Assembly (NCBI GenBank): GCA_937961455.1
Contig: CALGNN010000027.1
Coordinates: 17,975-81,974, forward strand
Reading direction: 5' to 3'
DNA from: an uncultured Saprospiraceae bacterium
GTDB taxonomy: Bacteria; Bacteroidota; Bacteroidia; Chitinophagales; Saprospiraceae
Length of the DNA: 64,000 nt
The notes beneath the pieces were generated by a model. It was not told where the DNA came from. It searched no databases and saw only the letters and a list, made by a program, of their open reading frames with translations. The first letter of the stretch is position 1; every line of letters starts with the position of its first letter. Shown here in pieces: positions 9,455 to 18,326 of this stretch. The position numbers and the translations under genes were made by a program.

Positions 9455-10002
9455 TATTTATAATTTATAAGTTCTTTGAACTCAGGGAAATATTTTTTCA
9501 TTTTTGCTCTGGCATTAGTAAGGTGCACACGTGATGTGCTTTCTGCCATACCAAGCATTTCGCTTATTTCTTTGTGCTTGTATCCTTCTATCACGGATAG
9601 CTTGAATACTACATTGCTAGGGTAAGGGAGTCTTTCAATTAATTTTAAAATTTCATCAACTGTCATTTGATCCAATACCGTTGTTTTTACTACGGTATCA
9701 ATGGGGATGATGTTTGCAGACAGATTTTGCCTTCGCTTATTTTTTTGATATTTTTTTAAGCAAATATTTACTACAATCTTTCTCATCCAGCCTCGCAATA
9801 AAGGCTCAGAATGATATTCATAATTATCTAAAGCCTTAAATATTCTAATCCAAGCTTCTTGCAAATGGTCTTTTGCATCTTCTTCACACTGACTATATCT
9901 TCTCGCAACTGACATCAAGGAAGCGGCATGCTTTTCCAAAAGCATCTTTTGATACTTGGCTTTTCCTTGTTGACATCCCTTTATCAGTTGCTGGTCCGTC
10001 AT
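9454..10002 (-). CDS. ECF-type RNA polymerase sigma factor
   Basis: 182 residues with both core domains of extracytoplasmic-function sigma factors. Region 2 covers about residues 25-95 (DAKDHLQEAWIRIFKALDNYEY, ending in MRKIVVNICLKKY). Region 4 covers about 120-175 and has the DNA-binding helix-turn-helix HKEISEMLGMAESTSRVHLTNARAK. It probably directs transcription of its own operon or of surface genes. The gene starts 3 bases after the upstream lipoprotein gene and its TAATG junction couples it to the downstream putative anti-sigma gene. Confidence 0.92.
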   Translation of the reverse strand: MTDQQLIKGCQQGKAKYQKMLLEKHAASLMSVARRYSQCEEDAKDHLQEAWIRIFKALDNYEYHSEPLLRGWMRKIVVNICLKKYQKNKRRQNLSANIIPIDTVVKTTVLDQMTVDEILKLIERLPYPSNVVFKLSVIEGYKHKEISEMLGMAESTSRVHLTNARAKMKKYFPEFKELINYK

Positions 10003-10005
10003 TAC

Positions 10006-11667
10006 TTACTTGATTCTTTTCGCTGCAAAATTTCCAGAAATATTTTTTCCTTCAATTAGCCCTTCTATGGTTCCTTCCATGATTTTATCAATCTCTGGGT
10101 AATTATCTATCGTGATTATTACTTCTCCATTATCAGCAATGCCTTCAGACGAAAAAACTGTTGCGGGAAAAGTACCTGTGGTAAACTCAGGAAACCCTAT
10201 AATGAAATATTCTTCATCTGTAGCTTTTGCGATAATCAGTGTCTCTTCTGGGTTTTGTAATACCTTACAATCTGAGAAACCCATCGTTGTGTTGTTTTCT
10301 ATGTTGAACAACATAAATTCAGCATCAGAGCCACAGAGATAAAAATTATTTTCTCCCTGATTCTGTTGGTCTATAGACATATCAAAACTCCTATAAAAGC
10401 CAGACTCACTGTCTACTACTTTTGCTTCTAAAATATCTTGGCTTGAACAATAATTACTGTATTCATAAGCACCATTTAAAATAGGAATGTAGGTGGGTGT
10501 GTTATTTTGCGTAAATATGATATATCCTTTATTAAGCGATTGTGCAGCACAATTAAAAACCATCCCCTGGATCAGTGTCTGGTTAATGAAATTCGAGAAT
10601 GTATAATCTAGATCAAGTTCTTCGTTAACAGGATCTATTTCGCTTTCTTCAAAATTAATTTTACAATGATCATAAACCTTAAGGAGAAGCGTTTCATTCC
10701 TTGGTACGAAATCACAAATCGTCCCTTCTTCGTCTGAATAATCAGCCCAAATAACATTGTCATTTAAGTCTTTAATTTCCACATAGCTAAAAGCTGCTGC
10801 CTCACCATTCGTTCCTTTTACATGTAGACAAAGTTTTTCTTTGTCTCTTTTAGATCCCAAGACCCACCATCCTAAATTAAAAATTTCTATTTCGTTTTGG
10901 ATGTCAATATTACTTGAAACCTCTCTCCAGAAGCCTTGTGTCTGATCCAAATGTGAGGCGTTTTCAATAAGTAAGCTTTGAAAATCTTGAAAACTATTTA
11001 TAAGGACCTTAATTGATTTCCCTTCTTTCAAAAAAAGTCTATTGTTGAATTCATCAAATAATTCTATAGCTAGAATTCCCTGTGCTTCTTGCAAATATAA
11101 ATCACTTGCATCCTCTTTGTATGACAATAAACTTGAAGGAAATAATTGCCCAAAGCCTTCTTCGTCTTTTTTAATTAAAATAGTTTGTGCATAAACTAAT
11201 CCATTGTAATCATTAACACCACCAGTAAAAGCATCAGGAGGAATATTTAGTTGAACACCATTTTCAAACAGTACAATTGCTCCTGTAGATGAAGGAATTA
11301 TTTTTTGTTGCTTATTACTCGCCAAGCTGATCTTAATATAATCTTGGTTTTTTGATTCCAAGTTAATTAAATGGCCTCCTTTGAAATATCCATTTTTCGT
11401 GGCCTCTATATATGCTCCGTTTGAGGGAATCACGATTCTTTCAAAAGAGAAATAGCCGTTTTGGTCTGTTTCTATTTCGACTCCACCCACTCTTAATATG
11501 ACTTCACTTAAGGCTAAATCATTTTCATCCGTTACAAATCCATGACCATTTCTCTCATAGGTATTAACAGGTATAAACTGGTCTTCTATGGTGGTTTGCT
11601 CTACGAAATCTTTTCTACAAGCACTTAAACTTAGAAGGATGAATAAATAAAATAAAGTTTTTCTCAT
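10006..11667 (-). CDS. Surface lipoprotein with carboxypeptidase-regulatory-like domain
   Basis: About 553 residues. The N terminus MRKTLFYLFILLSLSAC is a lipoprotein signal with the lipobox LSAC; I choose this ATG over an in-frame one 9 bases upstream because it gives a standard signal. Residues ~40-110 (GFVTDENDLALSEVILRVGG ... FSFERIVIP) match the CarboxypepD_reg-like beta-sandwich. The next section (VQLNIPPDAF) resembles the opening of ZU5-type domains. The C-terminal half is beta-rich and unassigned. It is the first gene of the operon containing an ECF sigma factor, so it may be a surface sensor or target; that role is an inference. Confidence 0.75.
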   Translation of the reverse strand: MRKTLFYLFILLSLSACRKDFVEQTTIEDQFIPVNTYERNGHGFVTDENDLALSEVILRVGGVEIETDQNGYFSFERIVIPSNGAYIEATKNGYFKGGHLINLESKNQDYIKISLASNKQQKIIPSSTGAIVLFENGVQLNIPPDAFTGGVNDYNGLVYAQTILIKKDEEGFGQLFPSSLLSYKEDASDLYLQEAQGILAIELFDEFNNRLFLKEGKSIKVLINSFQDFQSLLIENASHLDQTQGFWREVSSNIDIQNEIEIFNLGWWVLGSKRDKEKLCLHVKGTNGEAAAFSYVEIKDLNDNVIWADYSDEEGTICDFVPRNETLLLKVYDHCKINFEESEIDPVNEELDLDYTFSNFINQTLIQGMVFNCAAQSLNKGYIIFTQNNTPTYIPILNGAYEYSNYCSSQDILEAKVVDSESGFYRSFDMSIDQQNQGENNFYLCGSDAEFMLFNIENNTTMGFSDCKVLQNPEETLIIAKATDEEYFIIGFPEFTTGTFPATVFSSEGIADNGEVIITIDNYPEIDKIMEGTIEGLIEGKNISGNFAAKRIK

Positions 11668-11844
11668 TGTAACCATGTGTCTTGCTTATAAAATGCATTT
11701 AATGCCCTTTTCGCTTACTATTTGAAAGTTTTTCTTCTTTTTTAGATAGAATTAAGCGATTCTCTTATAAAATCACCCTTTTTCCCTATGTTTTTAAGGA
11801 AAATTCAAATTAATTTAATAAATCATTAGTCCCGATTCAAAACC

Positions 11845-12099
11845 ATGATAATCCAGTTAACTCGTATGCCAAATAATGAAACCCCTAATTTCACAGAAAG
11901 ACAATTAGATGTTATGAAATTAATTGTTGAAGGGTTTTCTTCTGCGGAAATTGCAGATAAGCTTGAAATAAGTGAAAACACTGTGATTACACATCGAAAA
12001 AAAATCCTGATTAAATTTAAAGTTAAGAATACTGCAGGCTTGGTAAGGGAAGCGATTCGCTACAAAATTTACAAATTCAATAATCTGTCTTTGGAATAG
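11845..12099 (+). CDS. Stand-alone LuxR/GerE-type helix-turn-helix protein
   Basis: 84 residues consisting almost only of a LuxR-family DNA-binding domain: FTERQLDVMKLIVEGFSSAEIADKLEISENTVITHRKKIL is spread over residues 17-55. No receiver or ligand domain is present. Such lone domains are usually transcription regulators acting with partners, or remnants of larger regulators. The last 23 bases overlap the 3' end of the convergent PqiA-like gene. Target genes are unknown; the divergent sigma-factor operon begins about 170 bases to the left. Confidence 0.8.
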   Translation: MIIQLTRMPNNETPNFTERQLDVMKLIVEGFSSAEIADKLEISENTVITHRKKILIKFKVKNTAGLVREAIRYKIYKFNNLSLE

Positions 12100-12571
12100 T
12101 TTCTTTACTCAGGTAAGAACAAATCATAAGTAATAGTATGGAAATGGCAAAGTAGCTTGCCCCTGTCATGACATAGTTGCTAATAAAGCTAGACTCAAAT
12201 TTGAATGTCATAATCAATAAAGCAACAATAAAAACATCTAGCATCGCCCATTTATTTATAATTTCTAAAAGGTGATGCATGCTTCTTGATTTATAAATTT
12301 TAAACCCGAAAAACTTTAGCCCAATAAAAAGGTATTTTAAAGTCGGTAAAATTAAAGTGAATATTAAGAGGATCACTCCAAGTACATATTCTCTCTTTTT
12401 AAAGAAATACTCAAAGGAATCATATAAATATATCTCTGTTTGTTTCAACCCTAATACGACTTCTGCTCCCATTATTGGGTGTGTTAATCCTAAAATGAAG
12501 AAGATCACGGAGCATAAATAGATGAGTACGGCGATAATATGTTTGGGTTTATCGAATTTTTTGATCCTCAT
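12077..12571 (-). CDS. PqiA-like (paraquat-inducible protein A family) membrane protein
   Basis: 164 residues, four hydrophobic helices. The segments LILPTLKYLFIG and INKWAMLDVFIVALL are characteristic of the PqiA family, whose proteobacterial members act with MCE proteins in lipid traffic across the periplasm. This version is single-domain and lacks the N-terminal zinc-ribbon cysteines of longer PqiA proteins. No MCE gene lies nearby, so its partner is unknown. Confidence 0.75.
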   Translation of the reverse strand: MRIKKFDKPKHIIAVLIYLCSVIFFILGLTHPIMGAEVVLGLKQTEIYLYDSFEYFFKKREYVLGVILLIFTLILPTLKYLFIGLKFFGFKIYKSRSMHHLLEIINKWAMLDVFIVALLIMTFKFESSFISNYVMTGASYFAISILLLMICSYLSKETIPKTDY

Positions 12572-12609
12572 ATGCGTTTTGCACGTAGCTTGATTAAAAA
12601 TTACAAATT

Positions 12610-13125
12610 ATGGTTTCTAATATAAAACAATCCTTTTATCTGCTTTCGTTCCTCTCTCTAGTAATACTTTCATCGTGTAGTATAGATCCTTGTGGAAACA
12701 ATACAGATACCTTTTTGAAAAATTTTGATGCCTTTGTCTCTGAAGTAGAAGATAAAAAACTAGAATTCGAGGATGATAGCTGGGAAGATCTTGATATCCA
12801 ATTTCAAAGATTTACCAAGGAGTGTTATGAGCAATTTGAAGATGACATGGACAATGATGACAAAGGAGAGCTCTATGCGACGGTTTCTAGATATTATATT
12901 TCCAAGTATGGAAATGGAATATTGTCTCAACTAAAAAATGATAATCTAGAAATTTGGAATGAATTCAAAAGAAACATCCAAGAAAATGTTGAAATTGAAG
13001 GAGAGGGTCTAGAAGAGTTTCTACTCTCTTTAGAAGAGTCTATTGATAAAGAAAAAGTAAAGAGCTTCCTCGATAAGATTGGAAATACACTAAAAGAGAT
13101 TGCAGAAGATATTGAGATAGAATAA
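12610..13125 (+). CDS. Small acidic lipoprotein of unknown function
   Basis: 171 residues. The N terminus (FYLLSFLSLVILSSCS) is a lipoprotein signal with Cys at about position 23. The mature part is strongly acidic and helical (EDDSWEDLDIQFQRF, LEEFLLSLEESIDKEKV), similar in style to DUF6565-type Bacteroidota lipoproteins, though I cannot confirm that assignment. Divergent from the PqiA-like gene with a ~40-base gap and followed by TerC. Confidence 0.7.
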   Translation: MVSNIKQSFYLLSFLSLVILSSCSIDPCGNNTDTFLKNFDAFVSEVEDKKLEFEDDSWEDLDIQFQRFTKECYEQFEDDMDNDDKGELYATVSRYYISKYGNGILSQLKNDNLEIWNEFKRNIQENVEIEGEGLEEFLLSLEESIDKEKVKSFLDKIGNTLKEIAEDIEIE

Positions 13126-13164
13126 CAAGTAATTGCTATTTTCGCATGCTAAACTTTTTAAGCT

Positions 13165-13938
13165 GTGATAGAAAATATCTTTACACTACTTATGCTTGTT
13201 CTTTTGCAAGCCGTACTTGGATTTGATAATCTTTTATATATATCGATAGAATCAAAAAATGCTCCTGTTGAAAAACAGAGTTATGTTAGGAAGATCGGAA
13301 TCATCCTCGCCGTTTTTCTACGTATTGCATTATTATTTTTAATAATCAGGCTCATTAGTATTTTTCAAAACACCATTTTCGAAACCCATGGTTCTTGGGT
13401 CGAAATGAATTTGAATGTCCACGCGCTGATTGTATTGCTTGGAGGGATCTTTATCATGTATACTGCCATTAAAGAGATTTGGCATATGATTTCCCTAGAA
13501 GAGCATGAAGGAACTCATGAAGTAAAAAAGAAATCTACCGCTTCCGTAATTGCCATGATCGTCATCATGAATCTTGTATTTTCATTTGACTCCATCTTAT
13601 CTGCCATAGCTTTGACTGATGTTTTTTGGGTAATGGCTACAGCTATTATTATAGGTGGTTTGTTAATGATTTTTCTTGCTGATACCATCTCCACTTTTTT
13701 AGCTAAAAATAGAATGTATGAGGTTCTAGGATTATTCATTTTATTCTTGGTAGGAATCATGTTAATATCTGAAGGAGGGCATCTTGCTCACTTGAAGTTC
13801 TTTGGATATGAGATTACAGCCATGAGTAAAGCAACTTTTTACTTTGTCATTGTTATACTAGTAATAACAGATATTGTCCAAGGGAGGTATCAGAAAAAAT
13901 TAACGCTAGAAAAGCTTAAGCCCAAAGAAAAAACTTAA
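13165..13938 (+). CDS. TerC-family integral membrane protein
   Basis: 257 residues with seven to eight hydrophobic helices. The two inverted half-motifs of TerC are visible: LQAVLGFDNLLYIS near the N terminus and NLVFSFDSILSAIALT in the middle, each with an acidic residue placed in a membrane helix. TerC proteins are linked to metal handling, notably manganese export, and to tellurium resistance. The only plausible start is a GTG; no in-frame ATG precedes it. Its stop overlaps the next start by one base (TAATG), so the two membrane genes are co-transcribed. Confidence 0.9.
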   Translation: MIENIFTLLMLVLLQAVLGFDNLLYISIESKNAPVEKQSYVRKIGIILAVFLRIALLFLIIRLISIFQNTIFETHGSWVEMNLNVHALIVLLGGIFIMYTAIKEIWHMISLEEHEGTHEVKKKSTASVIAMIVIMNLVFSFDSILSAIALTDVFWVMATAIIIGGLLMIFLADTISTFLAKNRMYEVLGLFILFLVGIMLISEGGHLAHLKFFGYEITAMSKATFYFVIVILVITDIVQGRYQKKLTLEKLKPKEKT

Positions 13939-14699
13939 TGACTCAAAAAGTTCCTAAGCCGATCATTCGGAAAATTGTCAACTCCCCTTATCTGGATTTG
14001 TTTGGAGCTTTGTTGGTTTTCTCAGCATGTATTTTTCGAGACTTTCACCAGACCATTTACTTTAATGGGGCAATTCAATTTAACATTCCTAATGAAGCCT
14101 TGTTAGATCACTTTGCAAAAGGTGCCTTTCCTTTAGGAATACTCTCTACCATTGGTGCGGTTTTCTCTTTATTATCTACAAGGCTTATTGGCAAACAGAA
14201 AAACTCAGGAAATTTTATTGGTATTCTAACTACAATAAACTCTGGAGTTATTGATTTTATGTTTGGAAATGCTTCTGCAATTATCACCTATCCTATTACC
14301 TTCATCATTCACAATTTTACATTTTTCAAATGGGCAAAAGGGACCAAAATTAGAGAAAGGGATAATTTCTATTATTTGATATTAGTCGTTGGTTTAATCT
14401 TAGGTTTCATCCTTGTCTTTCTTGGTGCAAACATTTTTGGTGGCAGGACCGATATCGTCTTTTTAATATCTGTATCTATAATCTTTGGCCTTTCTTTAGG
14501 GGCTAATTTTTCTACAGCATTCAAGTATGAAGAGACTTGGTTTAGCTGGGTGATATACAACATTGTGCAATTATTTAAAAACACGCTTCAAATGAATATT
14601 GCCAATATCGCTAAATACATCTTTTATCTTTTTAATGCCGCTGTAACCTTAGTTGATTGGAAGGTTAATAGAGATGCTCCTATACCCGCAAGAGCATAA
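13938..14699 (+). CDS. PnuC-like multi-pass membrane protein
   Basis: 253 residues, six to seven hydrophobic segments. The C-terminal ETWFSWVIYNIVQLFKNT and NIANIAKYIFYLFNAA with a closing Trp-Lys resemble the PnuC family of facilitators for nicotinamide riboside and related vitamins. The match is by eye and the N-terminal third is divergent, so the substrate is uncertain. Translationally coupled to TerC. The 3' end lies 3 bases from the end of the convergent gldD with no room for a hairpin. Confidence 0.55.
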   Translation: MTQKVPKPIIRKIVNSPYLDLFGALLVFSACIFRDFHQTIYFNGAIQFNIPNEALLDHFAKGAFPLGILSTIGAVFSLLSTRLIGKQKNSGNFIGILTTINSGVIDFMFGNASAIITYPITFIIHNFTFFKWAKGTKIRERDNFYYLILVVGLILGFILVFLGANIFGGRTDIVFLISVSIIFGLSLGANFSTAFKYEETWFSWVIYNIVQLFKNTLQMNIANIAKYIFYLFNAAVTLVDWKVNRDAPIPARA

Positions 14700-14702
14700 A
14701 GT

Positions 14703-15293
14703 TTATTCTTTCCACTTAGCTGTATTGATAATATGAGCAACATCCACTTTGAGAAAATCTGCAATAGGTGCAATGGAGTCCAGCACAATTTCTGTATTAA
14801 AATAAAGAGCGCCTTTTAAGAAATGTTGGGTTGAATCCGTAAGGAAAAAATGCATAGGAGAAGCGGCAGGTCCTTCAAAGTGCATAATTAAGCCTCCAAC
14901 ACCGTTTGGATTTATCGTTCTTAGATCTTCTTGGAAGCTGCTTCTTTTGTTGATATTATCTGCAATTCTAAAGGCATCTTTAATAAGCTTATCTAGATTA
15001 TTATCTTCATCAATTGGATAATAACTAAAATGAATCTTACCATTAAAATCAAAGAAGTCTATATCAAACCAACAAGGATTAAGTGGTTTTTGGTTAAAGA
15101 AGCTCTTTTCAAATGCAATCTTTGAATAGGCAGGATACTCAAAACTGAAGGGACAATTTTCCGAATCAAAGTTAATATATTCCCTCTCCGGATAAACTAC
15201 CTTTGGATAAGATCTAGGTTTCGGAATAGCATCCGGTCCTCGATTACAAGAAATGAAGCAAAGCAGGAATGTAAGGATTAAGAAATTTTTCAT
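14703..15293 (-). CDS. gldD: Gliding motility/T9SS-associated lipoprotein GldD
   Basis: About 196 residues with lipoprotein signal FLILTFLLCFISC. The mature N terminus PKPRSYPKVVYPEREY and the following CPFSFEYPAYSKI are the GldD signature; in flavobacteria GldD is an essential lipoprotein of the gliding and type IX secretion machinery. The start is placed at the ATG; a TTG one codon upstream is possible. It follows gldE by 25 bases, the standard mutY-ssb-gldE-gldD order of Bacteroidota. Confidence 0.92.
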   Translation of the reverse strand: MKNFLILTFLLCFISCNRGPDAIPKPRSYPKVVYPEREYINFDSENCPFSFEYPAYSKIAFEKSFFNQKPLNPCWFDIDFFDFNGKIHFSYYPIDEDNNLDKLIKDAFRIADNINKRSSFQEDLRTINPNGVGGLIMHFEGPAASPMHFFLTDSTQHFLKGALYFNTEIVLDSIAPIADFLKVDVAHIINTAKWKE

Positions 15294-15318
15294 CAATGAA
15301 TTTATCCGTGCTATTATT

Positions 15319-16737
15319 TTAAGTATCTGACTTAGGTAAAGTAATCTTTACTTTTTCAACTCGTTTTTTATTTACTGCAATGACCTTTAACAAAAATGGG
15401 CCTGCATAAATTTCTTCGTTTTTATTAGGAATCGTTCCATAGTGTTCTAAAAATAACCCTGCTACAGAGTCAGCGTCTCCTCTCACATCATCAAACGAAT
15501 TGGTATCCATTCCAGATATTCTGCAAACGTCATTTAACAATGTTTTTCCTTCAAAAATGTAGTTATACATATCGATTTTGGTGAAATCTGAGTCGTCTTC
15601 ACCATCAAATTCATCTTTGATCTCGCCTACGACTTCCTCCATGACATCCTCAAGCGTAACTACTCCAGAACTACCCCCATATTCATCAACCACAATTCCC
15701 ATATGCATGCGTTCCTTTTGAAACTCCTTCATTAAATCATTAATCTTTTTACTTTCAGGGATATATAAAACATTGGCCCGAACCAAGTCTTGCCATTCTT
15801 GATTTTCATTCTCACTGAGGACCAGATCTTTTACATAAAGAATCCCTTTCACATTGTCAAAGTCTTCTTCATAAACAGGTATTCTTGAAAATCCAGATTT
15901 CTTAATCAGATTTAAAACATCATTTTGATCCATTTCCAAATCAATGCCTACAACATCTGTACGGTTCGTCATAACTTGTTTGACTGGTACATCACTAAAT
16001 TTTATTATGGATTTAAGAATGTCCGCTTCTTCAGCAGAATCAGGAGCATCTTCGAGTGCAAGATCAATCGCTGTATCAATTTCATCTTTTTGAATGTCAC
16101 TTAGACTGTTTCCAGAGCTGTTTAATCTTCTTTCAAGTCCATTAGACCAGCTTACCAAAAGCCTGCTTAGCGGGTAAAAGACCCCAGAAAGAAAAGTCAA
16201 TGGTCCAGCCATCATTTTAGCCAGTTTTATATTATTCAGCTTAGCATATATCTTTGGAGCGATCTCACCAAAAAGAACCAGTAAAAATGTGACCACAACA
16301 ACCGTGATGAGAAAATTTATCGCTCCACCAAGTTCAAGTAAGGTGCTGGATGAAAAAAGACCCAGGTCTTGAATTTTTGAAGCTATATTCTCAAAAGCTG
16401 TCTCAGGGATGGTCTTTTTTAAAATGAAATCTGAAAGTATAACTATGCCAATATTGATGAAATTATTACTTATCAAAATGGTGGCTAATAGATTTCTCGG
16501 TTGATCCTTTAATGAAAGGAGTCGTTTTGATTTAGGACTGTTTTCTTCTCTGATGCTTTCTGTTTCACCAGGGGATAGTGAAAAATAAGCGATCTCTGAA
16601 CCACTGACTAAAGCTGAGGATAGCAAGAGCAGTAATAAAAGAAAAATAGCTGCAGCTATGCCTGGTGTAAAGACAAGTAAAAATAAGGGTAATATAAATG
16701 CTTGTAATCCTTCCGGATAAGGGTCGTCAGCTTCCAA
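15319..16737 (-). CDS. gldE: GldE, CNNM/CorC-HlyC family membrane protein
   Basis: 472 residues. An N-terminal CNNM (DUF21) transmembrane domain covers about residues 20-205 with the entry LVSGSEIAYFSLSP. A CBS-domain pair follows at about 215-345 (VMTNRTDVVGID, GFSRIPVYEEDFDNVKGILY). The CorC/HlyC C-terminal domain comes last. GldE is related to magnesium/cobalt transport proteins and can partly substitute for GldD in gliding bacteria. The start is a TTG; no ATG is available before the first membrane helix. Located between ssb and gldD on the same strand. Confidence 0.92.
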   Translation of the reverse strand: MEADDPYPEGLQAFILPLFLLVFTPGIAAAIFLLLLLLLSSALVSGSEIAYFSLSPGETESIREENSPKSKRLLSLKDQPRNLLATILISNNFINIGIVILSDFILKKTIPETAFENIASKIQDLGLFSSSTLLELGGAINFLITVVVVTFLLVLFGEIAPKIYAKLNNIKLAKMMAGPLTFLSGVFYPLSRLLVSWSNGLERRLNSSGNSLSDIQKDEIDTAIDLALEDAPDSAEEADILKSIIKFSDVPVKQVMTNRTDVVGIDLEMDQNDVLNLIKKSGFSRIPVYEEDFDNVKGILYVKDLVLSENENQEWQDLVRANVLYIPESKKINDLMKEFQKERMHMGIVVDEYGGSSGVVTLEDVMEEVVGEIKDEFDGEDDSDFTKIDMYNYIFEGKTLLNDVCRISGMDTNSFDDVRGDADSVAGLFLEHYGTIPNKNEEIYAGPFLLKVIAVNKKRVEKVKITLPKSDT

Positions 16738-16773
16738 AATATTGGTATTCGTTAAACGATCAGTCTTTAATTT

Positions 16774-17229
16774 TCAAAATGGTAAATCGTCATCCTCACT
16801 TTGAATATTTGTACTAGTTGTCTGTGTTGTTGTGCTTGTGTTTGTCATTGCTGGTTCATCACTAGCCGTTGGAAAATTGCTTGCGTTATTGTTTCCTGAT
16901 GATTCTCTCCTTTCTAAGGTTTTAATATTATTGGCTAAAACCTCTGTAGTGTAGCGATCATTTCCATCTTTATCTTGCCACTTTCTATGCGTCAGTTTTC
17001 CTTCTATGAAGGCAAGGCCTCCTTTTTTCAAATGCCTTTCTGCATATTCCGCTTGATATCTCCAAGCAACCACATCATGCCATTCTGTATTCGTCTGCCA
17101 TTCTCCACTTTTATCTTTATAATTTTCATTAGTGGCAATCGAAAATTTTGCAACAACTGCGCCACTTTCAAGATGTCTCAATTCTGGATCTTTTCCCAGG
17201 TTGCCAATTAAGGTTACTTTATTTATCAT
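16774..17229 (-). CDS. ssb: Single-stranded DNA-binding protein
   Basis: 151 residues. An N-terminal OB fold (MINKVTLIGNLGKDPELRHL, then WHDVVAWRYQAEYAERHLKKG) binds ssDNA as a tetramer during replication and repair. A Ser/Thr/Asn-rich linker leads to the acidic tip DDDLPF, which recruits partner proteins. Length and tip are normal. 23 bases after mutY. Confidence 0.97.
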   Translation of the reverse strand: MINKVTLIGNLGKDPELRHLESGAVVAKFSIATNENYKDKSGEWQTNTEWHDVVAWRYQAEYAERHLKKGGLAFIEGKLTHRKWQDKDGNDRYTTEVLANNIKTLERRESSGNNNASNFPTASDEPAMTNTSTTTQTTSTNIQSEDDDLPF

Positions 17230-17252
17230 GCTATTTTTTAATAATCTTTAAT

Positions 17253-18320
17253 TTATTCAATATTATTCAAATACTCATCGAAAAATTTAGGAAATGCAAA
17301 ATTACGAAGCTCTTTTAGAGAAACCATCTTATGGGCTTGTTTATTTTGCCATTGAATTTTTTCTTTAATTTCAATCTTATAGAAGTTTCCATGAATTTTC
17401 TGGTGGGTCAATTTCCAAATATTAGTTTTTGAAAATGCCTTTAATTTAAAACTAGCTGAAATTCCATTTTCTAATAATGCTTTATTAATAGCACTTTTAG
17501 ATAATTTAAGATCGTTATTTTTCTCGATTAAAATAAATTCAAACAAGCCTTCCCAAATGTCTGATGTTCTTTTTCTAATCAAATGTTTACCTGAATGGTT
17601 CACATCTAAATAGTGAAAATACCTTTCTCTTACTTTAAGCTTTTTATTTTTTACCGGAAGGCTTTTTACCTTTTCCTCTTTGAAAGCATAGCAGGATCCA
17701 CTCAAAACACATTGTTTACATTTCGGCGCTTTGGAACATTGTTTAGCTCCAAAATCCATAATGGCTTGATTATAAGAATCTGGCTGCTTTCGGTCAATGA
17801 GTTTTTGAGCAAGCTCTTGAATGAGCTTCTTCGTTTTCAATTCATCAATAGCGTTTACGATTCCAAAGTATCTACATAATACCCTATTGACATTTCCATC
17901 AACCACTGCACAAACTTCTTTATAAGCAAAGGAGGCAATTGCTGCTGCTGAATACGGTCCGATTCCTTTGAGTTTTATTAGGCCTTTATAATTTTCTGGA
18001 AATGACCCATCCAGTTCACCACAAATATACTTTGCCGTTTCATGTAAGTGTTTGGCTCTTCTATAATATCCCAAGCCTTCCCACATTTTCATTAGTTCAT
18101 CTTCAGAAGCCTTAGCTAAAGAACAGACAGTGGGGTATTTTTTCACAAATTTTACATAATAGGGCGTGCCTTGAGCAATTCTTGTTTGCTGCATGATAAT
18201 TTCTGATAACCAAATCTTGTAAGGATCATTGGTTTTCTTCCAAGGATAATCAGGCAGATTTTGATGATGCCAGCTCATCAATTTATTCCTAAAATTTTTC
18301 TCTTGTTTTGTTAACTGCAT
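17253..18320 (-). CDS. mutY: A/G-specific adenine glycosylase
   Basis: 355 residues. Removes adenine mispaired with 8-oxoguanine. N-terminal HhH-GPD domain with WLSEIIMQQTRI (catalytic Glu), the hairpin LKGIGPYSAAAIASFA and VVDGNVNRVL (catalytic Asp). The iron-sulfur cluster cysteines follow at about residues 191-207 with spacing C-x5-C-x2-C-x5-C, one residue shorter in the first gap than the usual C-x6-C. A Nudix-like C-terminal domain (from ~225) recognises oxoG. The ATG lies directly after the terminator of the upstream sigma gene. Confidence 0.95.
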   Translation of the reverse strand: MQLTKQEKNFRNKLMSWHHQNLPDYPWKKTNDPYKIWLSEIIMQQTRIAQGTPYYVKFVKKYPTVCSLAKASEDELMKMWEGLGYYRRAKHLHETAKYICGELDGSFPENYKGLIKLKGIGPYSAAAIASFAYKEVCAVVDGNVNRVLCRYFGIVNAIDELKTKKLIQELAQKLIDRKQPDSYNQAIMDFGAKQCSKAPKCKQCVLSGSCYAFKEEKVKSLPVKNKKLKVRERYFHYLDVNHSGKHLIRKRTSDIWEGLFEFILIEKNNDLKLSKSAINKALLENGISASFKLKAFSKTNIWKLTHQKIHGNFYKIEIKEKIQWQNKQAHKMVSLKELRNFAFPKFFDEYLNNIE

Positions 18321-18326
18321 AAAAAA

